A stretch of 64,000 nt of DNA from Maratus speciosus (Eukaryota; Arthropoda; Arachnida; Araneae; Salticidae), in contig OZ010787.1 in assembly GCA_963932465.1 (NCBI GenBank), positions 12,893,284 through 12,957,283 of the forward strand. The letters run 5' to 3'. The notes beneath the pieces are model-generated. The model was not told the DNA's origin, did not search any database, and saw only the letters and a program-made list of their open reading frames with translations. Below, in pieces: positions 11,501 through 22,378 of this stretch. How positions within the stretch are numbered: position 1 is the first letter of the stretch; the number at the start of each line of letters is the position of its first letter. The translations under genes and the position numbers were made by a program.

Positions 11501-11901
11501 ATTCCTTAAAAAAAATTTTTTTAATGCTCAATTTTAGAATAATGGCGATTTAAAAATGTATGTATTTTTTGAAAAAATTATGGGCCAGGCCTAATTTAAC
11601 TGACCTATGAACGGACCAGGCTACGTCGAGAGAGTGATTTTCATACGGGCTGAGTCAAAATTAGGGCTGAAAATTTTGGGCGGTGACGACTTGGAATGAA
11701 ACCAGTCCCGGTTCTGTACAGAAAAAATAAGTTAGGTGCGGACCGGCCCGATCTTCAGGAAAAAAGTAAGGCCCGAACCCGGCAAGGACCGTAAAGAGTA
11801 ATCACTAGGCCCGGCCCGTAAAGAGTAATCACTAGGCCCGGCCCGAGTCCCGTGAATGAAAATAGGCCCGAGCCCGGCCCGTGCAGATCTCTAGCCTGAC
11901 T

Positions 11902-12254
11902 GTTCTAGTCTGAACTGGATTGCCGCAGGGCAACCCCTTAGAATTACACAAGAACTATAAATTAATTAAATTTTAAGTTAAAGTTAATTAAGTTCCTAGT
12001 ACCATGGGCAACTCTAGATACCAGGCTTGTTTCCACCCCCCCTCTTGATTTCCTACTGTGACGTCAAGAGCACGTTTGCGAAGACGCGGTTGAAAAGCGA
12101 AACATTTGTATCACGATCGCTAGAAAAAGGTTTCACTTAAATCCAACTTTACCAGTTTGCGCCTGTAACTGAAGTGAAGTAGTCTTCGGATATATTAAAA
12201 ATTTGAAAATTTCTTTGTTGTGATTTTCTCTATTTCCACTTGACAGCGTGATGA
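11902..12254 (+). promoter_or_regulatory. Probable upstream region of the BABAM2 homologue
   Basis: After removal of the LINE that follows, this segment joins directly to 22232, shortly before the BABAM2 reading frame. It is one of the few stretches here without an identifiable repeat and contains TGACGTCA at 12059-12066, a CRE-type site. I could not fix a transcription start or a convincing splice donor. The last 12 bases (12243-12254) are the left target duplication of the LINE. Confidence 0.35.
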
Positions 12255-12579
12255 GGGTTTTAGATTTTTGGTGAAAGGTGTCGCGTGGTTTTTGCTGTTT
12301 GTTTTTTGGTGGAAGTCATTTGTATTGTTCAGTGGTGAAATATACTAAAGAGTGTTGTGAATAGAGTTTATAAAGTGGTCTTTACTCTCTGTGAAAGATG
12401 TAGACTTCGTCAAATAGCGAAGTCGGTGTTTTGGGGGCGGTTCCCGCTCTGAGTTTGTTGGGGTTTTTTTTCTTTTTCAAACATAGAACTTGGGCTTAGC
12501 GGTTTACCTCGTTACTTTGTGACTTTGGTATTTATTTTGGATTGACGGCTGTCTGGCTGTCATTTCAGCTTATTGTATT

Positions 12580-13623
12580 ATGCTTCAAGAAACTTTATCG
12601 CAGCCGGCAAATGAAGATGTAAAGTCGAATTTGTCTACGTCGTCTGTCATGGCGGTCGAGTCATCTTCAACGGCGGGCGACGCCCCTTCACATGATTTTT
12701 ATCATTATAAAAGTGTTTATCCTCCGGCGGACTTAGTTCGTTTTGCCACACTGTCCAGTAATGACGTCATTACCCTTTTTATTGAAGGTCAAACGGGGTC
12801 TTTTCCAATTATTCATCCAAAACTGTTAAAAGCGGATATAGAGAGGCAGATTGCTAACCACACTGCCATCGACAGTATTAAGACAACAAAACAAGGGAGA
12901 TTGGTTCTCCTCACACAATCGGTCGACACAGCTGTCCAGGTGCTACAGCTGACGTCACTAGTCAATAACCCTGTAAGTCCCCGTATCCAATACGATAGCA
13001 TTACCACACGGTTTCTTCTTTATGGCATACCAGCTGACGTATCTTGCGAAGAAATCGCGGATGAACTAATATTTAACGGCGTCTATGTTCTCGAAATCCG
13101 GCGATTCATGAGGAAGAACCAAGGCAGCTCCGTCCCGACAACCACAGTTCTTGTTACGATGTTAGGTACTCAACTCCCCCGGGAGGTAAAACTCTATTAC
13201 CAAATTCATAGACTAGCCTTATTTATTGACCGCCCTCGTCCATGCCTTAATTGCTGGTGTTACAACCACAGCACCAGTTCGTGTCGGTCACAAAAAATCT
13301 GTCGAAATTGCGGCGAGTCGCATGAGGGGGATTGTCAAGCCCCTGCCTTAAATTGTTCCAATTGTCATGGTGATCATAGGGCTGATGATAAAACTTGTCC
13401 AGCTTATGTTAAAGAGACCCGTATCCAAAGGTTCAAATGCGAGCGCCATCTTTCCATTGCTGAGGCTCGTCGTCAATTCCGTTTGGTTGAACGGCAAGAG
13501 GAAAACTCATACGCTTCCAAAGTCAAAAACTCCCCCCCTCTGATGCCATTTCTCAGACTGGCCTACAGGATATGTTGCAACAGTTCACCAACAAAATGTA
13601 TCAATTGTTCCAGTCACTATTAG
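12580..13623 (+). CDS. LINE ORF1, gag-like nucleic-acid-binding protein
   Basis: A 347-residue frame. The N-terminal part has no recognisable catalytic motif. Residues about 222-276 hold three consecutive zinc knuckles: CLNC..H....C, CRNC...H...C and CSNC...H......C. This is the ORF1 layout of I- and Jockey-type LINEs, whose product binds the element RNA in ribonucleoprotein particles. The last part after about 13535 looks frame-shifted: another frame there reads QDMLQQFTNKMYQLFQSLL, a more gag-like amphipathic end than the Cys-rich tail of this frame. The start is the first ATG, 325 bp after the element's 5' end. Confidence 0.75.
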   Translation: MLQETLSQPANEDVKSNLSTSSVMAVESSSTAGDAPSHDFYHYKSVYPPADLVRFATLSSNDVITLFIEGQTGSFPIIHPKLLKADIERQIANHTAIDSIKTTKQGRLVLLTQSVDTAVQVLQLTSLVNNPVSPRIQYDSITTRFLLYGIPADVSCEEIADELIFNGVYVLEIRRFMRKNQGSSVPTTTVLVTMLGTQLPREVKLYYQIHRLALFIDRPRPCLNCWCYNHSTSSCRSQKICRNCGESHEGDCQAPALNCSNCHGDHRADDKTCPAYVKETRIQRFKCERHLSIAEARRQFRLVERQEENSYASKVKNSPPLMPFLRLAYRICCNSSPTKCINCSSHY

Positions 13624-13636
13624 TGGATCACTATCA

Positions 13637-16600
13637 GTGGCGAGTGGTCGCAAGTTGTGTATTCTTGGTCGAGTTGGGGACCCGTGGTGGGACAGCTGTT
13701 GCAGTTTTTTACTTGGCCAAAAGAGAAGACTTCTTCGGAAGGCGAGAAAATTTCTTTGTCCAATCCTTTGGTCTCGTTACAAGAAAGCTGCTGCTTCACT
13801 CAGGAAAGAAATTAATGACGCAAAGCGCACGTACTGGGCAGCAACCTGCAAGGCAGCGGCCAAATCTGGGGCCATTTATCGGATTATTCGTGCGTTGCAG
13901 AATCGGAAGAAATCTCCTCCAGGCTATCATAATTTTATTACTATCCCCAGGTCACTTTCGACGAGGGCTATCGATGAGGCAAATGCGTTTGCAAGGTCCT
14001 ACAGAAGAAGTCAAGGCAACGAGTACCTGCCTCTAGATTTCAGTGCAAATATCGATACGGATCTGCGTAGTCCATTTCGGATTTCCGAGCTCAAACATGC
14101 GCTCGAAAAGTCATCTCATCGCACTCCGGGGAAGGACCGGATTTCTCTGCGTATTCTTCGGTGCCTTGACGAGTCAGGGTTGCAGAAACTGCTCGAGGTC
14201 TTCAATGTCATCTGGGGGACAGGAGTTATTCCTCGTTCCTGGAGAGATGTCATTGTCGTCCCTATCCCAAAGCCCGGGAAAGACTGCTCGTCTCCCTCTT
14301 CCTACAGACCAATTTCGCTTACGTCCGTTCCTTCGAAGGTGTTCGAACGGATTCTCCTGAAGCGTCTCACGTCCTGGATCCTTAAAACGAACTGTTTCCA
14401 CCCTAACCATTTCGGCTTCATCCCCTTTCGTGACTGTACGCCTGCATTAACTAAACTTTATTCAGATCTTCACTCTGCTCGCCTCCGTAAGCAACTCTGT
14501 GTACTTGTGTCGTTTGACATTGCCTCGGCGTACGACTTCGTTTGGCCGGATGGCCTGGCTTTGAAAATGTTGGCTGCTGGTGTTGATGGCCATCTCACGA
14601 AATGGTCTCATTCTTCTATGCAAAGGATCATTCAGGTCCGTTGGAAAGGGGTGTTATCGGACCCTTTTGAGGTGGACGTTGGCATGCCGCAAGGCGCAGT
14701 CTTGTCCCCTTTTTTGTACTCTTTTTACATGAGCGATATTTTTGAAGCGATTGGCTCTGAGGCAGAAGGTCTGGTCTATGCCGACGATACTTATGTCTAT
14801 CTCTCCGGACCGTCTTTGGACGTCGTGTTATCAAAAATTCAGAGGGTTATCCACGATATCGGCCACTGGTGTAATTACTGGAAGCTGCGGTTAAACCCAA
14901 GCAAATGCGCAGCGATAGTGTTTTCTACTAGGAAGACTATTCCTGACAGTAACCTTCGCATTAATGGTACAGACATCCCCTGGGTGGATAAGATACGAAT
15001 TTTGGGTCTAAACTTCTCCTTCAACCTGAATTGGAATACTCATATCTCTCTGGTTAAAGAGAAAGCTCTCAGGAAAATGAATGTTCTGAAATGTGTCGCT
15101 CATGTTTCCCGCGGCATCACGACCAGGGATCTCCTCAGGATTAGCAAGGCTACTGTTACGAGTATGTTGCACCATGGGAGCCCCATTTATTCACTAGCGT
15201 GTCCCTCTACCAGACAAAAATTAGAAACCATTTTGAATGAAGCCCTTAGAATAGCAACGGGTCTTCCCCGGTGGACGCCTATCCCGATTCTGCGTCGTGA
15301 AGCTAACTCCCTGTCTGTCACGAGTTCTCAAGACCTGCAGAGGAGCTGCTTCCTTCTTCGTCATCTGTCGCTCGGCCCCCATTCTCCTATCTATTCACTG
15401 GTGCATCCGAGAAATGCGGATAACTCTGTTCTTGCGGGGTATCTTCGGGATACCCTTGCCCAGCTTCAAGTTTCTGCGGCCGACATCGTGGCATGGGTTT
15501 TGCCTCGTCCTCCCCCCACGGATAACATTCGGGTCCACATCGACTCTTTTGAGTTCCAGAACAGGCTGCTTCAGCCCGAACTTATCTGCCAGCTTTTTTC
15601 CACTTTTATGGCCACGCGGGGCGATAGTCATGTGATGGCTACTGATGCTTCAAAGACGCAGTCACAGACCTGCATCGCTTTCTGGGACATCCGTCGGAAC
15701 TTCGGTCATTCGAGTAGGGTGAGTGACTTTAATTCCATTTATTCGGCTGAAGCGTTGGCAATTGGTTTTGCATTGGAGTTTCCTCCTCAGTCCGGCAAGC
15801 TGCTCCTTCTCTCTGACAGTAGGTCGGTTCTCACGAGCCTTCATTCAATTAGTCACAGGTCTCCTCGTGTGGTGACCCAGGTTTACTATAAACTCACAAC
15901 TGTCCTGCAACAACTCTCGTCGATTGAACTTGTCTGGGTCCCCGGCCATGTCGGCATCTACGGCAACGAGTGTGCTGATAATCTGGCTCGTACTCATACT
16001 CCGCGGACGGGTCCGGTTCACTGGATCTCCCCGGAGGGCGAAATTCTAAAATGGAGGGCCAAAATCACAGTCAGGTGAAATACAGCCACCCCATTGGTTG
16101 CGTGGTTTTAAGAGAGATAAGGGTGGGGATCACCAACTTATTTCTCCATTTGAATTTTGAAAGGAGTGAGGGAAAAAGTAATTTCGAAGCTATTGTTACC
16201 TTATTTACATTTATGCATTATTTACTTTATTATTTTGTTCACCTTTATTTATAATAAACAATCGAAATTAACCTAATTAAGATATTTTGATAACATTTTA
16301 TACAACGAGAGAGAATAATTTAGATTATAAGTTGTAACAATTTTTAAATGATATGACATGACAAATATTCTTTAATAACAATTTAGTTTTCCTTGAAAAA
16401 TACTTGTAATATCATTTAAAAATTGTCTATAAATTCCGTATGGTAAAAGTCTCAATAAATTTTCTCTTCCCCCACCATTTAAATCCGTAAAATCACAAAA
16501 AAATAATATTATTCTAGAAAAAGTCAACAACTAGACCAAAAAAGACCTTTTTCTAGACTTTAAATCGGAAACTTTAAATTAACAAAATTATGTAAAAAAA

Positions 16601-18807
16601 TATTACATAAATAATTTTAAAAATACAGAATTTAATGTTTTAGCCTTAAATGAGAAAAAAAAAACCTTAAAAATAAATCCAAAAACTTTTTTTTAAATCG
16701 CTCCAGGTTCTCTGCCCATAAAATAAATATGAAAGTAAAAAAGTTTTTCTGTTTATGCCCGACGGTACATTAAAGTGCCATTAAATTAACTTGTTATAAA
16801 ACTAATTTAATGCATCGATTAGTAGTTATACTGTTTAGAATGAATTATTGATATTTTACTTTATCTTGTTCCAAAAAACATTATTGATTGCACAAAAGAA
16901 AAGAAAAAAAAAAAAACAATAATTTTGCCTTTGCATCGTTTTCAGCTTTCTTCACGTTGACAGATTGGGTGGGTGGGGGGGGGGGGGGGGGGATGGGCGA
17001 AAGTTTCTGTTCGGAAATATTTCTATTGTAAGAAATTATATTTGTACATTTTTCAATTCTACAAAATACTAAAAAAAATATTTTAAATAAAAGATTTGAG
17101 AGGAGTTACAAATATTGCACAAAATCCCTATAAATTCAATTTACTTAATTAATTTTGGCAAAATCCTTCTAAAATTTATTAAATGATTGATTAAATTTTC
17201 TAATGTAGTTTCAAAAATTCACAAAATATGCTTTAGAAGATGAAATTTTCATAAATTCATAATTTGGAACATAAAAGGTAAACACTCTTTTATAGACATT
17301 CAATATTTATCTTAAAAATCAAGCCTAGTTTCATGACTGCTATTCAAGTCCGCTACAAAGTGTTAATTTGGCCTTGACCCTGATTATGGAAATTTCCTTC
17401 GTTTAATTTACGATTAGAAAAGCATGAACTTGTCCATTTATTTTTAAAATCACAATTTTCTCTCAGCTTTTTTTTTTTTTTTAACAAATGCGAAAGGAAA
17501 AAAAGCATAGTTTAAACAACCTTTCAAGATTTCTAAATTATTTTTTTGAAACATAAAATCATAAATTAATAAATTAACGATAAGAGTGCATTTAAAAATA
17601 TACATTACATTCTTTATATTTTATTTATATTTTATTTTTTACATTTTAATATTTAAAACATTTCATTGTTGCAATTTCACAAATAATTGGCATATTTTAG
17701 CGTGCATGATTTGGCACATAATTAATTCCATTCTTCTTGTAACTCTTATACAATTATAACCATAAACAATATTTAGCAATTTATCACCTGGACCCTCCTT
17801 AGGGAAACATATTATTAATTTATAATTAAATTCTCAAAATATTAAAATGTTATATTGTCATCGAAAACACACCTGCTTTCATAATTTTTATAACCTTAGC
17901 TTACCAGGAAGTGAGTGAAAAATCGATTTAAAAATTCCAGATTTAAATACATGAACCAGGAAACAAAATAACTTATTGTACATACTATTACAAAATTGTT
18001 CATGTAATATTTTTTGTTCTGTTTATTCATAATGATTAAAATCGGTTTAAAAACTGACATTATTTCTTTTTTATTATTTTCCATTAGGCAAAACTTTTTG
18101 AAACTTTTTAATATTCTAAGTTAGTTATTAAATTTTTCTATAGAAAAGTGCGAATATTTGTTTTATTTTGGAATTTAAAAGTAACATAAGGGAAAAAAAT
18201 GCAAGTTTCATTTTTAATTTTCATTAATTAAAAAAGTACTTGCCATATTATTTAAAAATTTTTACAGCTTAAAATCGAAATCTTTCATTCACATTTTATA
18301 AAAAGTCATCAAAATACCTTGAGTTAATTTTGATGGCTTATTTGAAATGAAACAGAAAAAAATCACTTCAATACGTGATTTTTTCTCGGAAAAGAGAATA
18401 TTGGACGTTTCCCCTAGCACTAGAGATTGCTCTCTGAAAAGGACGCGACTCAATGACCAATGAAGTGCTCGGATTTCACCTGACTGTGACTTCGCCCCTG
18501 GCTTTTAGGGAAATATGGCTCTGATTTTCCCCATCTCACAAAAAGGAGTTGGGAACATAGGAAGCTGCGTCTCCCCAGGAGGGGGGCGGTTCTTCTTTCT
18601 CGTCTTCGTACGAAAACTCTTCCTACTCGTGCTTTACTCCATAGGTTAAAGCTTTGTCAGTCTCCTTTGTGCCCTGTGTGCTCGGTTCCCGAGACTTGTG
18701 AACACTATCTCTTAACTTGCAGGCGGTATGCTATGGAGCGCCAGAAACTCGTTCAGAAGCTGGGCATCTCTGGCTCCACAATAACTTTAATGGAACAGCA
18801 AAATTAA
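13637..18807 (+). pseudogene. LINE ORF2: reverse transcriptase and RNase H, endonuclease missing, split by an insertion
   Basis: The frame is open from 13637 to 16078 (813 residues) and resumes after the 16065-18489 insertion as an unbroken frame from about 18493 to the stop at 18805-18807. It starts abruptly in the linker that normally follows the APE endonuclease (DPWW, then a basic helix ending in DAKRTYW). The RT core includes SFDIASAYD and the active site YADD at codons 14777-14788. RNase H follows with ATDAS, AEAL, SDSRS and GNECAD supplying the expected D-E-D-D. The C-terminal piece ends with CPVC.......H....C, the zinc knuckle of I-clade ORF2. No APE motif lies between ORF1 and ORF2, so the domain has been deleted. 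It cannot give a full product. Confidence 0.85.
16065..18489. mobile_element. 2.4-kb TIR element inserted in LINE ORF2
   Basis: TCACAGTCAGGTGAAAT at 16065-16081 is exactly mirrored at 18473-18489, and weaker similarity continues inward (CATTGGT on both sides). The flanks are two parts of one LINE protein, which proves an insertion. I see no clear target duplication. The interior is AT-rich, without a transposase or any frame worth calling, and holds a short hairpin at 16510-16555 and a G run at 16976-16992. Superfamily unknown. Confidence 0.65.
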
Positions 18808-18840
18808 CAGCTGTGTGATCTGGCAGTTTCTGGGTTCTCT

Positions 18841-21800
18841 CACGGTATCTAGAACTAGCGGTAGGGATCACCAAAGTATGCGCAGTAACACTCTCCCTCC
18901 TCTGACGTCATCTGGACACCAGAGCGCTTTCACTCCCACGCTCTTCCAAGTATTGGTCAGTTAAGTTAGTTATCTTCGAGATCAATGTACGTTGCTATTT
19001 TTTCTTTGTGATTCAATTTTTTACTTGCTAATCATGGTTTGCTGTGCAATAGCTGGTTGTAGTCATCACGATAGACAGCAGAAGGAATCAAATATTAAAT
19101 TCCATAGATTTCCGAAGGACAGAGAAGTCAGATCTAAATGAATTAATAATTACCGACGAGCATATTCATTTTCTGTGCATATAGCCCGAGTGTGTTCGGC
19201 CCATTCTGATGAAAATGATTACTTGCGTGATTTAAAGAATGAATTATTAAATGTTCCCAGGAAAATTATTCTTAAACCAGATGCTAATCCTCATTTAAAT
19301 TTGTGTGCATGTTGTGCAGTTTTAAATCCTGACATGCTTAATGATCATCGCAGAATACGAGCAGAAAAACACAATGTTCGTAAAGAAGTGGAAGAACTTT
19401 TGTCTACAACTAATGATAGAGGTAATGTTGAAAATCCTTTAAGTAATGAAGAAAAAAATTTAGAAAAAACAAACAGTTGTAAATGTGATAATGAAAAACT
19501 ACATATTACTTTAGAATCTTTGAAAAAAGAAAATGAAGATTTAAAACTTCAAGTCGTGGAATTAAAAGAGCATTTGAATACTGCAAACAGCGAATTAACA
19601 CACTTAAAGAACAAGTATCAATCAATAAGAGGCACTTTTTCAGAAAGCCAGCGCCAATTCGTATTAAAAGGAAGATGTTTTAATTGGTCTCCTGAAGACA
19701 TTTCTAAGGCCATTACTCTAAGATGCATCTCAAATAAAACTATGATATTTGTTAAAGATGTATTCAAATTTCCTCTTCCCAGCGAAATTGCCATAAAACG
19801 GCGTCTTAGGCACTTTTCAGTTCCACCAGGATTTATTAACATAAGTCAGGGTATTTTAAAAGCGCAAGTAACTTTGTTTCAAGAATATGAAAAAGATGTC
19901 ATCCTTAGTTTTAATGAAATGAAGGTTAAGAGTGAACTATGTTTCGATCAAATTGATGAAATAATAAGGGGACCCCAGAATAATGTACAAGTTATGGTTA
20001 TAAGAAGTTTAGTTGGGTAATGGATGCAGCCAATATTTTATCATTTTGATACAGCAATAACAAAGGAACTGCTGATAGAGACTGTTCTAATTGTTGAAAA
20101 AACTGGATTCAAAATTAGAGGATTCGTCTCCGACATGGGGCCCATCAAATAGAAAACTCATGACCGATTTAAATATATCACCAAATAATTCATCAATGAA
20201 AAATCTATCATTTGAAGAGAGAAATATATGGGTATTTTGTGATATTCCCCATACTTTAAAACTACTAAGGAATCACCTAATTGATGACGGCTATAAACTT
20301 CAGAATGGAAAATTAGTTACAAAAGAGCCTTTCGTAAAATTAATTGAAAGGCAGAGCGGTGAAGGAGACTGCGCACAAGCTGACTATGAAGCATTCTAGC
20401 AGTTGGAACAGAAAATCAGAAAAGCTGCAGAGTTATTTTCACTGACAGTTGCAAAATCAGTTTCTTACAATTTCCCCGAATTTAAACACGTAGGAGAAAT
20501 TGTAGAAATTGTAAACAATGGCTTTGATGTTCTTAACTCTCGAGTTCCATTTTGTAAAACTCATTTTTTAAAAAGTGCATACGGAAATTTTATTAAGGAA
20601 CCAGACGAAGCTCTAGAAATGTTATATAATCTAATTAACACTATGAGAGTGGTAGAAAAAGTAAAAATAAATCAAAAGAATGAGAAAGAGAAAACGAAAA
20701 TAGTCGGCCTGCTACATTTTCAGAAATGTTTTTTAATCTCGATAACTAGCCTCCGAGGTCTTTATAAGGATTTAAAATCTGAGGGTTACTAATACGCTAT
20801 GTCACCAAGATGTAACCGAGATGTTCTCGAAAGTTATTTTTCCCAAATTCAGGGACTGGGAAGATTTTATGACCACACTCTTCCCACAACAGTAACCGTC
20901 AATAACACATAGAATGAAATCCTTAATTATGAGCCGCAATGCCAATGAAATATTTAATAGTAGCAACTGTCTAGCTGAAAAAGACGTCCAAACTCTGAGC
21001 GCAGACATCTTAAATGATCTTCAAAAATCACAAAACACAGATGAAATTCCTTTGCATCATATAAAGGAAAACACTGATGTGTCTAATCAAATCGAAAATG
21101 ACGAAGAAGAATTCGCAAATGCAGTGGATGGGTTTCTCAATGATTTGAAGAAAATGATGAAAGTTTCGGTGAAATGGTGAAAGAAAAAAAAAAGAATTAT
21201 TAGAAATGATTGCAGGATATATCGCATACCGAGGTAAGAAGAAAGATCCAGAAAAAGCACAAAAATATGGTAGTTTGACTAAAGATGCCCACTTTTCTGG
21301 AAAAAAGTGGCTGCAGACAATTTCTAGAGGTTGACGTTCCTTCGTAGGCTCTATACTAACATTCCACCGGCCATTATAGAAAATCAAAATATGATAATTC
21401 AAAAGTGAAAATGCGTATGATTTTTTCATCCTTTTGTTTGCCTTCTCGGTTTAGAAGTTAGCGTATTTACTTAATAAGATTTAAACTAGCACAGAAACGG
21501 GAATATTCAGATACTTTTGACTTAAAAAATCCACCCCAAAATAGTTCTGCCAAGCAACATGGTATTTATCTAATAAATCATCAAAAGTTTTTTTTTCTAA
21601 GCAATCTACGAGCCTGTCAATATGCTTTTAACGTATTCGCGAAGAAACGAAATTAATCTTTTCACATAATAAAGTTGTCATTAAAATTTTGCTTATCGCG
21701 ATGTTTTACTATTTAAAACTAAATTTGTGCTGGTTTAATTGATAAGCAATAAACTTACATTTTATTTCATGATATATTATAAATTAAAAGTATTAAGTCA

Positions 21801-22049
21801 CTTTATATTAATATATATATGTTGTATATATATATTCAATTCTTTGAAAATACACATAATGGAAAAAATATATTTGTCATCAAAGACGAAATATTGAAGC
21901 GCTTTACTGAAAAGAATTGCTCCTGCTAGTAAAAGACAGCATAAAACAACACTGCTCAGGAGCTGAGGAGAGAAACGTTGGTGTCCAGCTGACGTCATCA
22001 GAGAGAAGAAGGATGCGCGTGATCCCTACCGCTAGTTCTAGATACCGTG
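18841..22049 (+). mobile_element. P element with perfect 31-bp terminal inverted repeats
   Basis: CACGGTATCTAGAACTAGCG and the following 11 bases (18841-18871) are perfectly mirrored at 22019-22049; 31 bp is the TIR length of classic P elements. Subterminal inverted sites containing TGACGTCA next to TGGACACCA occur at about 18902-18925 and 21979-22000. The element sits in the 3' untranslated part of the LINE, just after its stop. The flanking octamers GGTTCTCT and GGTCTGAG do not match well, so the 8-bp duplication is degraded or altered. It encodes the decayed P transposase described next. Confidence 0.9.
19033..21400 (+). pseudogene. P-element transposase (THAP9-like), multiply interrupted
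   Basis: The likely start at 19033 opens a THAP zinc finger (MVCCAIAGC, then FHRFPKD, then RVCSAH), interrupted by TGA at 19138. A coiled-coil region rich in K, E and L follows (about 19440-19620). Next come blocks typical of P transposases: SESQRQFVLKGRCFNWSPED, GFVSDMGPSNRKL with a likely catalytic Asp, FCDIPHTLKLLRNHL, and RCNRDVLESYFSQIQ near 20812-20855 with the likely catalytic Glu. The C-terminal AGYIAYRGK and WLQTISRG blocks are also present. Stops or frameshifts at about 20018, 20398, 20790 and 21178 prevent a full product. The expected length is about 750-800 residues. Still easily read, so the inactivation looks fairly recent. Confidence 0.85.
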
Positions 22050-22231
22050 GGTCTGAGTACCAACCGTTTTTAGTGCATCCGAACTTTCATAAGAACTCGC
22101 TTCTGAGCTGGATGTTACTCTCGTCACCTTGCATGACATGATCTCTGAGGTGGCGCCTCATGGTCTGGGCGTTCCATAGACTTGAGGGGCGTTCGCGTCC
22201 CAAAACAACAACAACAATAACAGCGTGATGA

Positions 22232-22378
22232 AATATGCATTCGTGTTTTATATTTGTTATTTTCCAGGAAAAATAAATTATTTTTGTTATTGTGATAATT
22301 TTAAAGACATTGAATAAGTAGAATGTCATATGCTTCACCAGTGCATTAAGTTAGCAATTTATCTTATAATTTTTCGCA
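22232..22378 (+). promoter_or_regulatory. 5' leader of the BABAM2 homologue with a possible splice acceptor
   Basis: This short stretch between the LINE target duplication and the start codon contains TATTTGTTATTTTCCAG ending at 22267, a good splice-acceptor sequence. If used, the LINE lies within an intron of the 5' untranslated region, and the intron would be about 10 kb, nearly all transposon. No matching donor was fixed. Confidence 0.35.

Larger units (their letters stand above)
9290..11893. mobile_element. hAT-type element, copy A of a GGCCCGGCCC-rich family
   Basis: Ends TAGAGGTCTGCACGGGCC and the inverse GGCCCGTGCAGATCTCTA, with an exact 8-bp target duplication GCCTGACT at 9282-9289 and 11894-11901, as expected for hAT. 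Subterminal regions are packed with GGCCCGGCCC words. No transposase remains. Two later elements (9666-10601 and 10848-11500) sit inside. A second, inverted and truncated copy without these insertions is at 43982-44840, which defines both empty sites. Confidence 0.85.
12255..22219 (+). mobile_element. I-like non-LTR retrotransposon (LINE), nearly full length but broken
   Basis: The element is bounded by an exact 12-bp target duplication ACAGCGTGATGA (12243-12254 and 22220-22231) and ends in a CAA-rich tail (AACAACAACAACAATAA). In order it has a 5' untranslated part of about 325 bp, ORF1 with three zinc knuckles, and ORF2 with reverse transcriptase, RNase H and a C-terminal CCHC. A 3' untranslated part of about 200 bp follows. 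RNase H plus a gag-like ORF1 points to the I superfamily. Without its two insertions (16065-18489 and 18841-22049) it would be about 4.3 kb, short because the endonuclease region is missing. Confidence 0.85.

Noticed and set aside
12813..13007. Antisense frame in LINE ORF1
   Set aside because: Shadow of ORF1; no independent support. The same holds for antisense frames at 14174-14834 and 15395-15844.
13572..14360. Separate genes in alternative frames of the LINE
   Set aside because: Only the frame starting at 13637 carries RT and RNase H motifs. The first part of the 13572 frame probably belongs to the original ORF1 end.
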